Shown: one piece after another, positions 31,457 to 42,655 of the stretch | Position numbering within the stretch: position 1 is the stretch's first letter | Layout of the letters: the number at the start of each line of letters is the position of its first letter | Source of the DNA: Ascochyta rabiei | Taxonomy: Eukaryota > Ascomycota > Dothideomycetes > Pleosporales > Didymellaceae | Assembly: GCF_004011695.2 (NCBI RefSeq) | Contig: NC_082408.1 | Coordinates: forward strand, 1,845,501-1,909,500 | Direction of reading: 5' to 3' | Length of the DNA: 64,000 bases | Notes under the pieces: model-generated | The model's input: the letters and a program-made list of their open reading frames with translations, nothing else | What the model was told of the DNA's origin: nothing | The model's database searches: none | Program-made: the position numbers and the translations under genes

Positions 31457-33350
31457 GTGATGGGAAAGAGAGTGGATGATCACATAAGTGTATCGGTACA
31501 CTCAGTGGGCGGCACTTGGACACCGACTCACTCAAGAACATGGAGAAACGATATCGTGGACGGAAACAGCAGGAGCAGGAGCTGGGCCTGGACTTGGGGT
31601 TTCCGTAATCGGTTGTCTTCAGCAGACAGGACGACAAGCCAGGCCGTTACAGCAGCAACCAGGTCTGCAGAAAGGACGATGCCGCTGGTCTTCAGCGCAA
31701 TTTGGTCATTCATCTGCCACAGCCTTTGGCCCATGGTCATACAAATTTTCACGGCAAAAAAGCAGTGGACTGCACTCTTCCTGTTCCTCAGTTGCGCAGT
31801 GGTGCCCATGGTCGTACTTGGTTACTTCACGCCTGAACCCTCTTTCGCCTTCGGAACGTGGCCTCCTTTTTATAACGTTTTCGCGACCAAGACCATGTCC
31901 TGTGACAACCGGGATATCGACTACTATCCGGTCAACTCGACAATCACAGGCATCGAGGGGCTCTTTGTGCTCGACCAAACCTGGGGACGATTCGCGTTCT
32001 CAACGGTCAAGACTATCGATGCTGCCTGGGATATCGTTTTCGGTCGGGGAGTGCAATTGCTGGCCTGGTGGGCTGCATACATTGTCTTTTCCGATGCTCT
32101 GTTACGCGTAATCGAACGTCATCCGGCGTCGTTTCGTATCTTCCAGCGTATTGCGTTGGAAGGCCCCAGCCTACTCTCACTATGGACGCTATGCAAGGAG
32201 GTGTTATCTATAAAGAGCAAACGCACGAAGTTACTGTTCACATACATGCTTCTTTCAACCAGCTACGTTCTCTGCATCCCGGTGTTCCTCGGAGCAATGA
32301 CAGGTTACGACAGCACGGCTATAGCCTGGATCGACATTGATAACTCAAACGACATTGTTCCCGCGTCTGCAATGAAGCCAGCATGGGTGATAACCGGCAC
32401 CAGAAACTCAACATTTGACCACAAAGTCTGCTCAGACCCCGGCAATGCCGATATTCAGTCACAATACTTTTCTCCACGCGTAGACCACTGTGGGTTTCTC
32501 TTCTACAACTATGGTTCGTGAGAAATGATCTAACGCTTTAAGGTTCTTGTCAAATGCCGAATGGGACCATGGCGCCACCAGGTACCTTCCGATACTATGA
32601 ATCTTTCGCCTTGTCTGTTAGCACCTCTTCTCCGCTTGAAGAAGGGATAAGTTGTAAGTAGACGGTTTTGCAAAGGACGAGTTTGTGCTGAGGGTTGTGC
32701 TAGGCATGTTCAACTACCACGGTAGCGATGGAACCTGGGATGCGACTGAATCGGAACAAAACGCCAGCCCAAAGGAAGTGATCTATAATTGTATGGACCC
32801 GTAAACACTTATATCGCTTGTCGCTATCTGATACTTTCCAATAGGTAACGAGACTGTGACTTTGAGAGTCAACGAACAAACTTACGACATTCAGAATCTC
32901 AATGGCACCCTCGCCCTCTGTTACAACAACGAAGCATACGATCATTGGGCGCTACAAGGCAAGTCAAGGTGTCTTCCCGACACGGCCAATCCCTCGTACC
33001 AATGGGGGTTTTCGACGATGCTGTCAGGCATATTTGTGTTCATTCACTTCGGATGGTGCGTGAGCATGTATATTTTGTGGCTAGACGCGCAAAGCAAGTC
33101 TACTCTGATCAATGAGGGCTACAAAATGACACCGCTTAGAGCAGCCTTCGCCATCGTTAAAGCTGTGAAACACAAAACAGGTCTTGAAGAGGAACAGTTA
33201 GTCAGACACAATACAAGAGCCCTGAACAAAGAGATTTATGGATTCGGGAAAGAGAAGGGAACGAATGTTGAATACAGCATATTCGTAGCAAACGCTGAGG
33301 AAGATGTGAAAGATGGAAAAGCGACTAGGAGAAGAAGAGTCTTGGCGTAA
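31457..33350 (+). CDS. Multi-span membrane protein of unknown function (second fungal family)
   Basis: Exons: 31457..32489, 32543..32653, 32704..32790 and 32845..33350, with introns of 53, 50 and 54 nt. The product is 578 residues. Membrane spans include LFLFLSCAVVPMVVLGYF, LLAWWAAYIVFSDALLRVIE, LLFTYMLLSTSYVLCIPVFL and, near the end, MLSGIFVFIHFGWCVSMYIL. The block TWGRFAFSTVKTIDAAWDIV plus FGRGVQLLAWWAAY is the recognisable core of a widespread, uncharacterised ascomycete family. Between spans lies a Cys-rich, N-glycosylation-rich loop (several NxT/NxS). The first ~74 residues look non-protein-like, so the true start may be the ATG at 31679 or another upstream exon. The first intron could instead use a donor 24 nt downstream in the same phase. 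Confidence 0.75.
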
Positions 33351-33621
33351 GATGGGTTACCATTATGGGATCTTTGATCCTACACACCGAAAGACAACTA
33401 TGCTTTTCAAACAACCAGCCTTGCATCTGCTCAATACATGCGTCCAGGTCTCAGACAGTCAGTGTTCTTGGATCAATTTCAGTTGTGCGTTGTCTTGCGG
33501 CGTCTACGCAGAATGCATAAGAAGTGTTGCCGTCGACGCTATCAACAGCATGAATACAACGATGTGCCAGTACTCAGAACCTAGTCACCAGAACGAATAA
33601 ATCTTAGCCATCGTAAAAGCA

Positions 33622-34422
33622 ATGGCGAAACCTATTGACCAGTGTGCTGAACCCGGTTCAGTGCACAGTTCGTCGTCTACTCTATGCGACAATCCCCGAC
33701 CCGTTTCATGTCCAACGACCTTTCCGAAAGCTCCTCAGCCTTGTGCTCACCGTCGATGGTGCAACACCCTTTCATGCGCTTCCCAAAAGTTCAGCGCCAG
33801 TCTTCCAACATTCACATCACATCTCAGCTCTCTGCACACTTATCAAAAGCGCGCGCACCGTCTTGCGCGTAATTGTACTCTGACCTGGCTTCATCCCAAC
33901 CCAGCTTCTTCAAACACTAAACGCATACTACAAGTCCGGCTCACCACGTTGCTTACTGACATAGACACCGACACTAAGCTGCACGATATTTACTCTGCGG
34001 CACTGATGTTGTACACCTTTCCAGTCCAAGCTGTTGTCAACGACCTCAAGATCTCGAAGGTACGGTGTCAGTGCTTTGATTGCACCACAAAGGATGAGAA
34101 GTGGACAGCAGAAATGAATACTGCGATCGAAAAGGAGGCGTACGAGCTATTGGGGAAGATCGAGGATACGAACGTTGCGTTCAAAGAGTTGGATACAGGG
34201 GTATTGAAGCAGTGGAGGACAGGTGGGACCGAAAGGTTGCAAAAGATGGTCGACGCGCTGCCTGAGACTGAGGACCTGAAAGAAATGACTGTAGTGAAGA
34301 AGTATTTTCCGAGGCAAGTCAGGAAGATGCAAGAGGCAGGTGACGGTGCCAGCGTTGGGCTCATGCGCAAGACTGTGTCTGAAGAAGGGAATGGCGATAG
34401 CGGTTGCGAGATAGATCTATAG
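33622..34422 (+). CDS. Hypothetical protein, gene model uncertain
   Basis: A 266-codon frame is open from the ATG at 33622, but only its 3' half reads like protein. From about 33960 it has TDTKLHDIYSAALMLYTFPV and KWTAEMNTAIEKEAYELLG, then an acidic/amphipathic helix-rich end. In the 5' half, the overlapping frame starting at 33635 looks more protein-like (LLYATIPDPFHVQRPFRKLL, LVLTVDGATPFHALP). That frame could reach the 3' half only through one or two very short introns (31-36 nt, each with a CTGAC branch). Either unusually short introns or a decaying gene would explain this. No domain recognised. Confidence 0.4.
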   Translation: MAKPIDQCAEPGSVHSSSSTLCDNPRPVSCPTTFPKAPQPCAHRRWCNTLSCASQKFSASLPTFTSHLSSLHTYQKRAHRLARNCTLTWLHPNPASSNTKRILQVRLTTLLTDIDTDTKLHDIYSAALMLYTFPVQAVVNDLKISKVRCQCFDCTTKDEKWTAEMNTAIEKEAYELLGKIEDTNVAFKELDTGVLKQWRTGGTERLQKMVDALPETEDLKEMTVVKKYFPRQVRKMQEAGDGASVGLMRKTVSEEGNGDSGCEIDL

Positions 34423-34625
34423 CTTGGTGCTTTCTGAATGCCTGATCAGGAGAACCATCTTGACTCGCACTTCTGCTTCCCATGTCCATTGAGCATTTCT
34501 ACAATGATTCGTTCCGATAAACTCGCGTATGTCCCTTCATTGACACCCCAGTGCAGCAAGCACTTCACTGTATCTCGTCCATTCTAACACCACAGCAAAC
34601 ACGCCATATCAAACACCGTCCCCAC

Positions 34626-34632
34626 CATATAA
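34626..34632 (+). promoter_or_regulatory. TATA-like box of the 34718 gene
   Basis: atataaa lies about 90 nt before the ATG at 34718. It is followed by an A/C-rich leader (caccaagccaacgaaccaac) and a strong start context (caaaaATGG), as in well-expressed fungal genes. Confidence 0.5.
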
Positions 34633-34717
34633 ACCCTGTGCATACTTCACTCTCAACGTCTCCCAACACAGTCACCCAAGCCAACGAACCAACCAACTCA
34701 ATCTCCCGATCCCAAAA

Positions 34718-35242
34718 ATGGAAAACCTAGACGAACTCTTCGCCCTCGACACCCTAGCTTTCCTCCTCGCCCTCATCGCCTGGCCGCTGAAATGGCTACT
34801 CGCCCCCTTCCTGGCCCTCCTCGCCAGCCTCCACATCCCGCTCTTCGACACGCCAGCAGAGTTCTCGCCCTTCTTCTACGTCTCCACTCTGCTCGCATCG
34901 TTCTTTTTCGGTCTGTGCATCCGCCCACGCGGTTCTAGATACTACCTTGTCTGGGCCACGGCTGTTGTTGTGGTGTGTGCTTGTGTGTTGAGTGCGCGCA
35001 TGGCGGACCATGTTGAGGAGCAGTTGGAGGAAGTGGAGGATCGGGGCTTGCGGTGGTGCTTTGAGGGATGGAAGACGTATGAGACGTGGCTGGCGTGGGT
35101 TGGTGAGGAACTTCGGGTCTGCAGAGAGGAGACAGAGTATGAAGAGTTGGCAAAGTCTGTTGGTGTAGATCTTGCAGACATTTGTGATGTGGAGAACAAG
35201 TGTAGGAATACGGGCGCTGGGTTGCTGATTGGAGGAATGTGA
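34718..35242 (+). CDS. Small membrane protein of unknown function
   Basis: This is a single-exon, 174-residue protein. The first half holds three hydrophobic segments: FLLALIAWPLKWLLAPFLAL (about residues 15-40), PFFYVSTLLASFFFGLCIRP (about 51-70) and YLVWATAVVVVCACVLSARM (about 76-95). The second half is acidic and Glu-rich (VEEQLEEVEDRGLRWC). The ATG at 34718 has an excellent context and a TATA-like box upstream, which supports expression. I do not recognise the family and see no catalytic motif. It is convergent with the Ytp1-like gene. Confidence 0.65.
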   Translation: MENLDELFALDTLAFLLALIAWPLKWLLAPFLALLASLHIPLFDTPAEFSPFFYVSTLLASFFFGLCIRPRGSRYYLVWATAVVVVCACVLSARMADHVEEQLEEVEDRGLRWCFEGWKTYETWLAWVGEELRVCREETEYEELAKSVGVDLADICDVENKCRNTGAGLLIGGM

Positions 35243-35414
35243 GCCTTGATGCCTACCTGGACGAAGCTGATGTAAAGAATTGTCAAAGGTGAACGGTAGT
35301 ACGAGTCCACAAGCAAATACATGAACAGAAGATCCACAAGTTCTTTGCAGATAGAATGATAATCATCGAAACGCCGATGCTATGCCCTGGTACCCTAAGT
35401 GTATGCAAAGAAGT

Positions 35415-36934
35415 TTACAACGCGACGTGCCCATTAGTCCTGCCCTCCTTGTGCACAAGGGGTTCATCATCGTCTTCGTCGTCTGTCAAGCCTTCAAGCT
35501 CAAACTCCTCCGCATCCCTGACTCTACGATCAACTCGTGCGTAGCCGTTCGGTGCTCCGTTCGCATGCGGTGCTTCGGCATCGACCTTAGAGTCCTGGAA
35601 GGCGTAGACGGCATACATATGGATGAGAAGGTTGGCAACTAAGTGTAGTGTTAGCGACTGTCGCAATCGATTGTGAATTGATGCACTTACAGAGGAACAT
35701 CAAAAAGGCTACGCTAAATAAGATTAGAACGTAGGAGACGTGTGTGACGTTTGCGTCTGCAAGGAGCTGCATCTGCTCCTCTGTCGCACCCATGAAAAGG
35801 AAGCCGCCAGCGATGAGTAGGAACGGTGTCAGGTACTGGAAGCTGTTTGGATCCGGGTCCGAGAGGTCGTTGGTAACGGCAATGCGATCCTTGAGCACAA
35901 AGGAGATCTCAATCATGCGCGCAGCACCGGCAGCCATGAGAGTGTAGCCGAACACGGTGTGAATCATGGTAGAGATAGGCAGATGCTGTGGGTGGGATGA
36001 CATGGCCCAGCCGGTGACGAAGATGACCATACCGGGGATGAGGTTGCGCTTGGGCTGTCCATTTCTCTTGCGGCTAAGCCATACACCAACCAGGCCGGCG
36101 GCCCACCAGATGATGCCCATAGATGTGTGCTGCAAATCGTTATGCACCCATGGCCCACCCCAGCGATGCTCGGTAAAAGTGTTGACACAACCCCAAGCTG
36201 CAATGACCAGTGAGTCGAAGAATTCCTGGCTGCGGCCGGTTCTCTTCAACCACATCTGCCCCACAAGCAGCAGGATAGTAAGGATGATTCCGTAGGCGAC
36301 AAAAGCACTGCCCATGATGAAGTGGGCCAGACACTGGCCTGTGTGGTCGGCTCTGCAGAAACCCAGCGCAGTGATACCTCCAAATACGAATTGGACCCAG
36401 GTGACAATCGGCATCGTCTTTCCCACCACGCCGTGCGCCTTTACTACGATCCTCCGGATCTTGCCGTGTATGCCCTTCTCGAGATGCAGCTTGAGGTAGA
36501 CGCCCATGACGATTTGGACGACCAGCATGAGCATGATGACAGGGACAAATTTGGCGTGGATGTTCTCGGTGAACTGTCTGCCTTTATGTTTGTGGCCTAG
36601 AAAGTAGCCAACAACGGCGAGGATGGAGCCAGTAACCTGAACAGGAACGTGCCATTTGGACCGTGTAATCTAGGATCTGTCAGTCTACCTGGACCGTCGA
36701 TTGCCATCCATTGTGGGTGCTTACACCCAGCACCATTCCTGTGGGAAAGATGATACCCCATGCCAACGATTGCACCAGGATGTGTGTCCATAGTATCGAA
36801 TCGATTGGGTCTTCAGAGACGGCGTGCCCCTCTTCTATCTTATTCATGTGCTGCTCGTGTGCTGTGGCTGCTGTACTGAACAACAGCGTTGTCGCGAGCG
36901 CGGCTCCTCTCGCCTTCAGTCCCATGTTGACCAT
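35415..36934 (-). CDS. Ytp1/DUF2427 integral membrane protein
   Basis: Three exons, 36934..36725, 36669..35691 and 35638..35415, have introns of 55 and 52 nt. The product is 470 residues. It starts with a signal peptide (LKARGAALATTLLFSTAATA) and a short His-containing lumenal segment. The DUF2427 part follows (ILWTHILVQSLAWGIIFPTG, cytochrome-b561-like spans) and then the Ytp1 domain (GWAMSSHPQHLPISTMIHTV and following spans). His residues placed in spans resemble b-type heme ligands of cytochrome b561-like proteins; heme binding is my inference. The C-terminal tail is acidic (LTDDEDDDEPLVHKEG). Yeast Ytp1 is of unknown function. It is divergent from the SWI5-domain gene with only 311 nt between start codons. 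Confidence 0.88.
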
Positions 36935-37245
36935 AGGCAGGGGCTGAATCGCGCAAGGCTCCACAGGCGTAGACAAACTTCGGTGGCTCCGGCGTGGAGG
37001 TTTCAGGCGGCAATCGACGTATAACGGCGCATTCGAGGGATTGTGGATCAGTCCAGGGTGCAACTGCAGGGTGTAACGAGAGAGAGTGTTGTCGCCTTCG
37101 AGGACCCCAAGGGAGCCGCGTCGCAATCTACTGCTTACGTGGAGAGGGCGCGCTCGTTATTGGCTCTAGCTTTCCGCCACATGCCGTCAGCCAGCAAACA
37201 CCGACATCTCCGAGCTGCATCACACCTCACTCACCTTGTAACAGC
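36935..37245. promoter_or_regulatory. Short bidirectional promoter region (Ytp1-like / SWI5)
   Basis: Only 311 bases separate two divergent start codons, so the promoters must overlap or be shared. No TATA box is evident. The Ytp1 frame remains open upstream but lacks signal-peptide logic there. Confidence 0.5.
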
Positions 37246-39160
37246 ATGGCCGTCGGCACAGACGTTACTGAGATCGCAGACAGTGAGGAAGAGCCACTGA
37301 CGTCTTCGCCTGCTGCTCTTCCAGATGCAGCTGCTGACAAGCTTTCCACAACAGCTGGTCAAGACGCCCAAGCTGTGACTTGGCTTCACCAAGATCCTGC
37401 CAGAAGCATTGCCAATGAAGCCTCGAGCCGCACCGACGGCTTGGATGTCGACCAGGCAGAATCTTCGGCAAACGTTGAGACGGCGCTGGTCGATCACATT
37501 GATCTACAACCTGCACTACAGACAGGTACTAACGTTGCCAGCGCGTGCACCACGAAGAATAGAATGCAAGCAGCCGCTTCTGCATCACAGGTCACTGTAG
37601 CTGCCTTTGGTGCAGACCACCACACTGGCAGCATCGATCCGGTTGGAACAGACGGTGAGGACAGCGTTGGAAAAGATACAGCACACTCGCCTGAAACTGG
37701 GATTTCAATACAGCACGATGAGCACATGTCCATGCCGACAAACACCCAAGGCAAGTGGAGGGACCGTCAGAAAGACATACACCGGCCAAGCTTTCCGGAA
37801 CATTTGTCTGATAGTCCTATCCGCACGAGTGTTGAGCGAGTCAACATTCCAAGTGAACGTTTACCAACATCTTCCTCGCAAGAGGACGAAGCATGTGGCA
37901 ACCTCGCAGCGATTCCTGAATCAAGAGTCAACGATCCTGCAAACCTTTTCAACGATCAGCAGGACCCCAGCCAAGGTCACGCAGCTACGAGTCATATCAT
38001 CAAGACAGGAAACGACAATAGCGAAACTTCGGTTGGACGAACTCAGCATGCTATAGTTCTTGCATCTTTAGTCTGTTTAACGACACTGAACTACTGATAT
38101 TTGCTCACATACTGTATAGATCGGACCGCCAGTAACCACTACCACAAAGCGACCGCATTTCAACGTCAACACCGACACTCCTGTTACCGCTACTGGAGAC
38201 ACCTCAAATTGTATGGACTTGGATCATCTACCAGCGGCTACCGACTCGACAACATCCCACACCAACTCAAACCAAACAACATTAGGCGTAGCTGCAACAA
38301 GACCTGGTCTCCATGATGATTACAACGTATCGGAAAATCTGGAACCCTGTTCTCTTGCCAGATGTACACCAGCACTAGCGTCACCACCTGATGACGAGCC
38401 TAATCCCAGTGAAAACGATTACGGGATGAGTGGTAACGGAAATCTTCCACGTACTGCGGCAGATCCAAATACGGCAGCAACTTCACATGAGCCTCATGCT
38501 AAACAGCAGACGAGCATTGATTCGATCTTCGGAACTCGGGCTTCAGCCATGAGTGTTAATGTCAATCAATCTAAACAAGCAACAGCAGACACGCCAGCTG
38601 AGCAGAGTTCCGAGAAGAGACCAGTTCTTGAGGAATGGCGTCTGAAGTCAGAGACAAAGCAAGCGTTAGAGCCTATAATTCAGAGTGGGGTAGCAGAAGT
38701 CCACTCGCACCGAGAGGACGACACCAACGTCGGAGTCGATTCAAGCTTGGCGTCCACGGCGCCTGCAACACATGCACAATCGCAATCAAGTCTTTCACAA
38801 ACCAGCGAGCCAGCCTCACCACGCCCCGTCGCCAAATTAACACCCCAAGAGATCACACTCGCCGAGCTCAAGGCGCAAAAAGCCGTTTTGCTTGCCTCTC
38901 TAGTTGCATTACCAGCGATTCAAGTGCTCATTGAAGAGAACCAGACCTTTGGCGCTGATATGTCCGACGATGACGGCGAACCTACCGAGGCCGACGTCAC
39001 GGCTGCTGCGAACAAGATGGTCAAGGAACACATCAAGCTACTGCACGAGTACAACGAGCTGAAAGACGTCGGACAGGGGCTAATGGGTCTCATTGCTGAT
39101 CAGCGCGGTGTAAGGATTGTAGAAGTCCAAGATGAGTTTGGTCTTGATGCAAACGACTGA
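37246..39160 (+). CDS. SWI5-domain DNA recombination/repair protein with long N-terminal extension
   Basis: Swi5 (Sae3 in budding yeast) pairs with Sfr1 to stimulate Rad51/Dmc1 strand exchange. The C-terminal ~110 residues are a clear Swi5 domain: LTPQEITLAELKAQKAVLLA, SLVALPAIQVLIEEN, and ANKMVKEHIKLLHEYNELKD followed by VGQGLMGLIADQRGVRIVEV. Everything before it, about 500 residues, is disordered and rich in Ser, Thr, Asp and Asn. Exon 2 starts at 38120 (ATAG acceptor) in phase 0. The donor is either 38056 (GTTCTT) or 38071 (GTCTGT), giving about 616-621 residues. Swi5 orthologs are usually far shorter, so the extension is unusual and may be regulatory; alternatively the upstream part could be a separate transcript. 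Confidence 0.82.
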
Positions 39161-40071
39161 AGGGTGCAAGCAGGAGCTGGCTTTATCAAGTTCGCAGTCG
39201 CGCTGACGGCAACTGTGTCTAAGGAGATGTCCGAACCATAATACCCAGGGAGATTTTTCGCCAAGAAGAAGACAATACAAAAGCAATTGTAAACAGACCA
39301 CCGGTGCGGCGTGACATGGTTGTCAATCTCGCAATGAGCACGAAAATGCGTGCACGTTCATGAACATTCGATTATTCCTTAAGCCGCACCTCTCTTGAAC
39401 CAGCCAATCCTTGCCGCGGCCTGCATCACGACCATAGCCTCAAATTTTATCCCTCAGCGGCTATGACACATGAAAAACCATACATGGACAGATCATGTGT
39501 CAGGCTCAACATCGTTTTGTTTTTGGTGCGCAGAAACTGCTCGGCTTAGCGTTTTTAAGCAGAACTCACGCCCTGCGCGCTGTACCGATGAGAACCGAGC
39601 GCCTGTCGTTTCACGTCTCACCACCAGACCAGCAACGACTACACCGAATCGAGTTTCGCGGCATGGCGGAATGTCTGTATTAAGAGGAAGCTAATATTCA
39701 TGAGGCTCTTTCTTACACATCAATGACGTTGATACGAAACCTGCGCCTGGTACAGCAACAACTCATGGCTTCCAGACTCTACAGCGTGATATTGGACATG
39801 TAAAAGGACCCACTTGTGCAGGACTGCGCAAACAACGTCACGTTCGCATGTGGAGCGTAGTGTTGTGATGGCGGCGGGATCGTGAGATCTGGAGACGAAG
39901 GGGGGAGAAAATTCTTCATGGTTTCCTGGGGTATATAAGCCTGGGTGAAGAGTAGGGACAAAGAGCGCCATCACCATCAGCAACAACCTTCAAACATCAC
40001 TACCTACATCAACGCACACACAACTTCACCAGTCTCGCAACCTTGACCCACTTCCTCCATCGACCAATTTC
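39161..40071. other. Intergenic: SWI5 3' flank and promoter of the small 40072 gene
   Basis: About 910 bases. The right end holds the promoter described separately. The left part shows no gene, repeat or RNA that I can support. Confidence 0.5.
39931..39940 (+). promoter_or_regulatory. TATA box (gtatataagc) of the 40072 gene
   Basis: A consensus TATATAAG lies about 140 nt before the first ATG. A CA-rich leader (catcactacctacatcaacg) follows, a layout typical of strongly or inducibly expressed fungal genes. Confidence 0.65.
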
Positions 40072-40404
40072 ATGCTCGAGTACGACCTCATCGCCTACAA
40101 GATGAACAATATGGACTCGCACCCGCGCGTCCTCTCCCTCAGCGCCGGCTCTTCAGCCACTACATCCATTGTCTCGACACCCGTCACGCAGTCGCGCCGC
40201 GCCAGCCACGACTCGCAACACGATGCGCACCACTTCGTCAACCTGGGCAAGACGGACAAGTCACTGAACTCGTCCATCAAGAAACTCTGGAAGGACTTCA
40301 AACACGCCGCGGCCGAACACCACCGCAGCGTCAACGCCGCCTACGAAGCTACACATGGCGCCGGACCAAGGGTTGGCGCCCTCGGCGGCATTAGGGTCGA
40401 GTGA
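40072..40404 (+). CDS. Small hydrophilic protein of unknown function
   Basis: This is a 110-residue single-exon frame. Two further in-frame ATGs (40102 and 40111) could be the real start, giving 97-100 residues beginning MNNMDSHPRVLSLS. The N-terminal half is Ser/Thr-rich and likely phosphorylated or disordered. The C-terminal half has one amphipathic helix (NSSIKKLWKDFKHAAAEHHR). There is no signal peptide or Cys pair. The gene has a consensus TATA box and a long CA-rich leader, which suggests strong or stress-induced expression. I do not recognise the family. Confidence 0.68.
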   Translation: MLEYDLIAYKMNNMDSHPRVLSLSAGSSATTSIVSTPVTQSRRASHDSQHDAHHFVNLGKTDKSLNSSIKKLWKDFKHAAAEHHRSVNAAYEATHGAGPRVGALGGIRVE

Positions 40405-40839
40405 GAACAACGCATACCAACCGTGCCGTCATGAGGGCTCGTCGTAACAGAACGACGAGGTCTTGACTTGCGGTTACAAGGTGTTTGCAGGCTCATCGCA
40501 CGGACAGAGAGAAGTGAGAGAGGGCCGTGGAAGGGAGGCTGGGGGAACCAAAAGCGCTGTTTTCTTCTTCTTTTGGAGCGACTAAGAGTTTATTTTTTCG
40601 AGCACTATACCCCAGAGCACATGCTCGAGGCAGCAAGCAAGTAATATTTAATGCACGCTTTCTTTTCACATGGACATGTTCTTCCCTTATCATGACAGAT
40701 GGTTGTACATGTAGTAAAGAATGGACTCACAAGCAGACCAAAAGCTATGCACGGCCTTCGGGCGAAAGGGTAATCAATTGGGGTATCTCATCACGCTCAT
40801 CCTCGTGCGCTACAACGACTCAAATCTCTACCGGCTCCG
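40405..40839. other. Intergenic between convergent genes
   Basis: About 435 bases between two stops. It contains a possible hairpin near 40438-40460 (gctcgtcgtaacagaacgacgagg) that could be part of a 3' end. Otherwise nothing is recognised. Confidence 0.4.
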
Positions 40840-42127
40840 TCAAAACTCCAACTCCTCAACCTCCATCCCACACTCGGTGCAGCTCTTCCTCGTCATGCCC
40901 GTCTCGGGATTCAGCACACCCCTCCCCCATTCGTGCTCATGCTTATCATAGCGACCCTTGATCTTCTGTCCAAACTCTGCTTCGCCGCCGTCGCCACTCA
41001 GTCTTGCGCGCTTGTACGCCTCGACGCGTGTGCGGCGCTTCAAGTCGTCGAGTTTGTTCTTGAACTTCTTCTCCTTGCGCTGCTTGCTGACTTTTGTGCG
41101 CTTCTCGTACTCGGTGTCCAGCGCTTCGGCGGAGCCCCATTTCTGCGGGCTGAAGGCGTAGGCTTCGACTTGTAGGCGTAGGAAGAGCTGCATGTTGTGG
41201 AAAGAGGTTTTGTGCGGGTTGGGCCGCTCGAGATGCGGGAGGAGGTCCTCGTCGGCGAGCTCAGGGTTTGTGAGAAGATAGTCGTCGCGCGCTTCTGTTT
41301 TGGTGAGGAGCGAGTATTTATCCGGGATCGATTCTTTGCAGCGCGAACAAACAGAGATGTGGAATGTGTCGGCCCATTTCCAGTCTATTTCCAGGCTGTT
41401 GCACTCGCGACATTTGCCGGGAATGTCTTTCTTGCCATCGCCGTATTTGCCTTTGAACGTGCCGGCCTCGATCTCGGCATTCTCGGCGGCTTCGAGGAGC
41501 GCGGCGTCTTCGTCTTCAGCCTCATCTTTCCCGTTTACGGCGTTCAGGATCGATATGCCAGGCTCGTAGGGCCCAGCGCGCGCTTCTCGTAACTTTCTAC
41601 GCACCTGTTCACGCTCCCACTCTGCGAGTGTCATGCCTTCTGGTTTCTGTTCTTCGCGACTTTTGCCTGTCCACATGGCACGGTTGTGCGGGTCGTCTGT
41701 TGTGCTGAGAAAACCGCCCTTCGTGTCGGTCATGGTGCTGAAGTCGTAATCGATAAAGTCGGAGCGCTTGATGTCTTTGCTCTTGCTCTGGTGGATGTAT
41801 GAGTTCGAGGGCGGCTGGATGAAGCCGCCAGATGCTTGCGTGGAGCTGGCATTACGGACTTGTGTGGGAGTGGTAGACGACGTTAGGGACGAGTATGCGC
41901 GTTTCGTGCCAGCGACGGGTGCGGGCGAGGGACGGGACGCTTGAACTTGCTGTGCCTGTGCTTTTGCTCGGAGCCGGGCTTCTTCCTGGTGGTTGTGAGT
42001 GAGAAATACTAACAATGGCATATCTAAGTCTCACCATCCGCCTGATCTGCTCTGGAGTCGGAGGGTTGGGCGGCAGCTTGCCCGCTGAGCGAGTGGCTCG
42101 CGGCGGCGTTGCTGGTCTGTCGCCCAT
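40840..42127 (-). CDS. RAD14: DNA damage-recognition protein RAD14 (XPA)
   Basis: This is the nucleotide-excision repair scaffold that verifies lesions with TFIIH and RPA. Two exons, 42127..42035 and 41985..40840, with a 49-nt intron give 412 residues. The N-terminus MGDRPATPPRATRSAGKLPP leads into the basic EQIRRM|EEARLRAKAQAQQ helix typical of Rad14. The zinc finger is CRECNSLEIDWKW...CSRCKESIPDKY (about residues 230-260). The XPA C-terminal domain follows (LLTKTEARDDYLLTNPELAD, then RPNPHKTSFHNMQLFLRLQV). It finishes with a CTECGMEVEELEF tail. It is divergent from the peptidyl-tRNA hydrolase gene. Confidence 0.94.
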
Positions 42128-42655
42128 AATTGTAGGACTGTGAGTCTGGCGAGAGATGGCACCGTCAACAGCACTCTCGAGCAACTTGTATTTTTGCAGA
42201 GAGTCGTTTGGCACTTCGCGAGTGGCGGCTGTCACCACGTCGGAGCCGCGATCGAGACCCTTGTTCCTGTGACGATTGCGCTAACAATTCTCCACTACGT
42301 CATCCCGCGATCTTTCAGATCGCATGAGGCATCACATCCCACAGCGCGCCAAAGACCGCAAATTCTGATGTGCGACGTAGGTGAGAAGGTGGAGTGGCAA
42401 TACCCTGCCGATTCAAGAGTAGAAGACGAAAGACGAAAGGGCGCACTGCTGTTAGCCATATTAGCACAGCCCTTTCAAATTTATACGATGACTCTTCCAT
42501 GTGGCTGTACAATTCACAGTGCACCCAACGAACCAGACTAGGCGGCTGAAAAGAACATTGCTTCGTCATAGACAGAGGCTGATGCTTGCAATAAGTAGCA
42601 CCTTCCGCTCGCTTTAAGCCTCAGTCCCAAGTCCTAGAATTTCCGCCGCCACAAG
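42128..42655. promoter_or_regulatory. Divergent promoter region of RAD14 and PTH
   Basis: About 530 bases between two head-to-head genes. I see no TATA box. A weak dyad at 42306-42326 (cgcgatctttcagatcgcat) is the only structure noticed. Confidence 0.4.
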
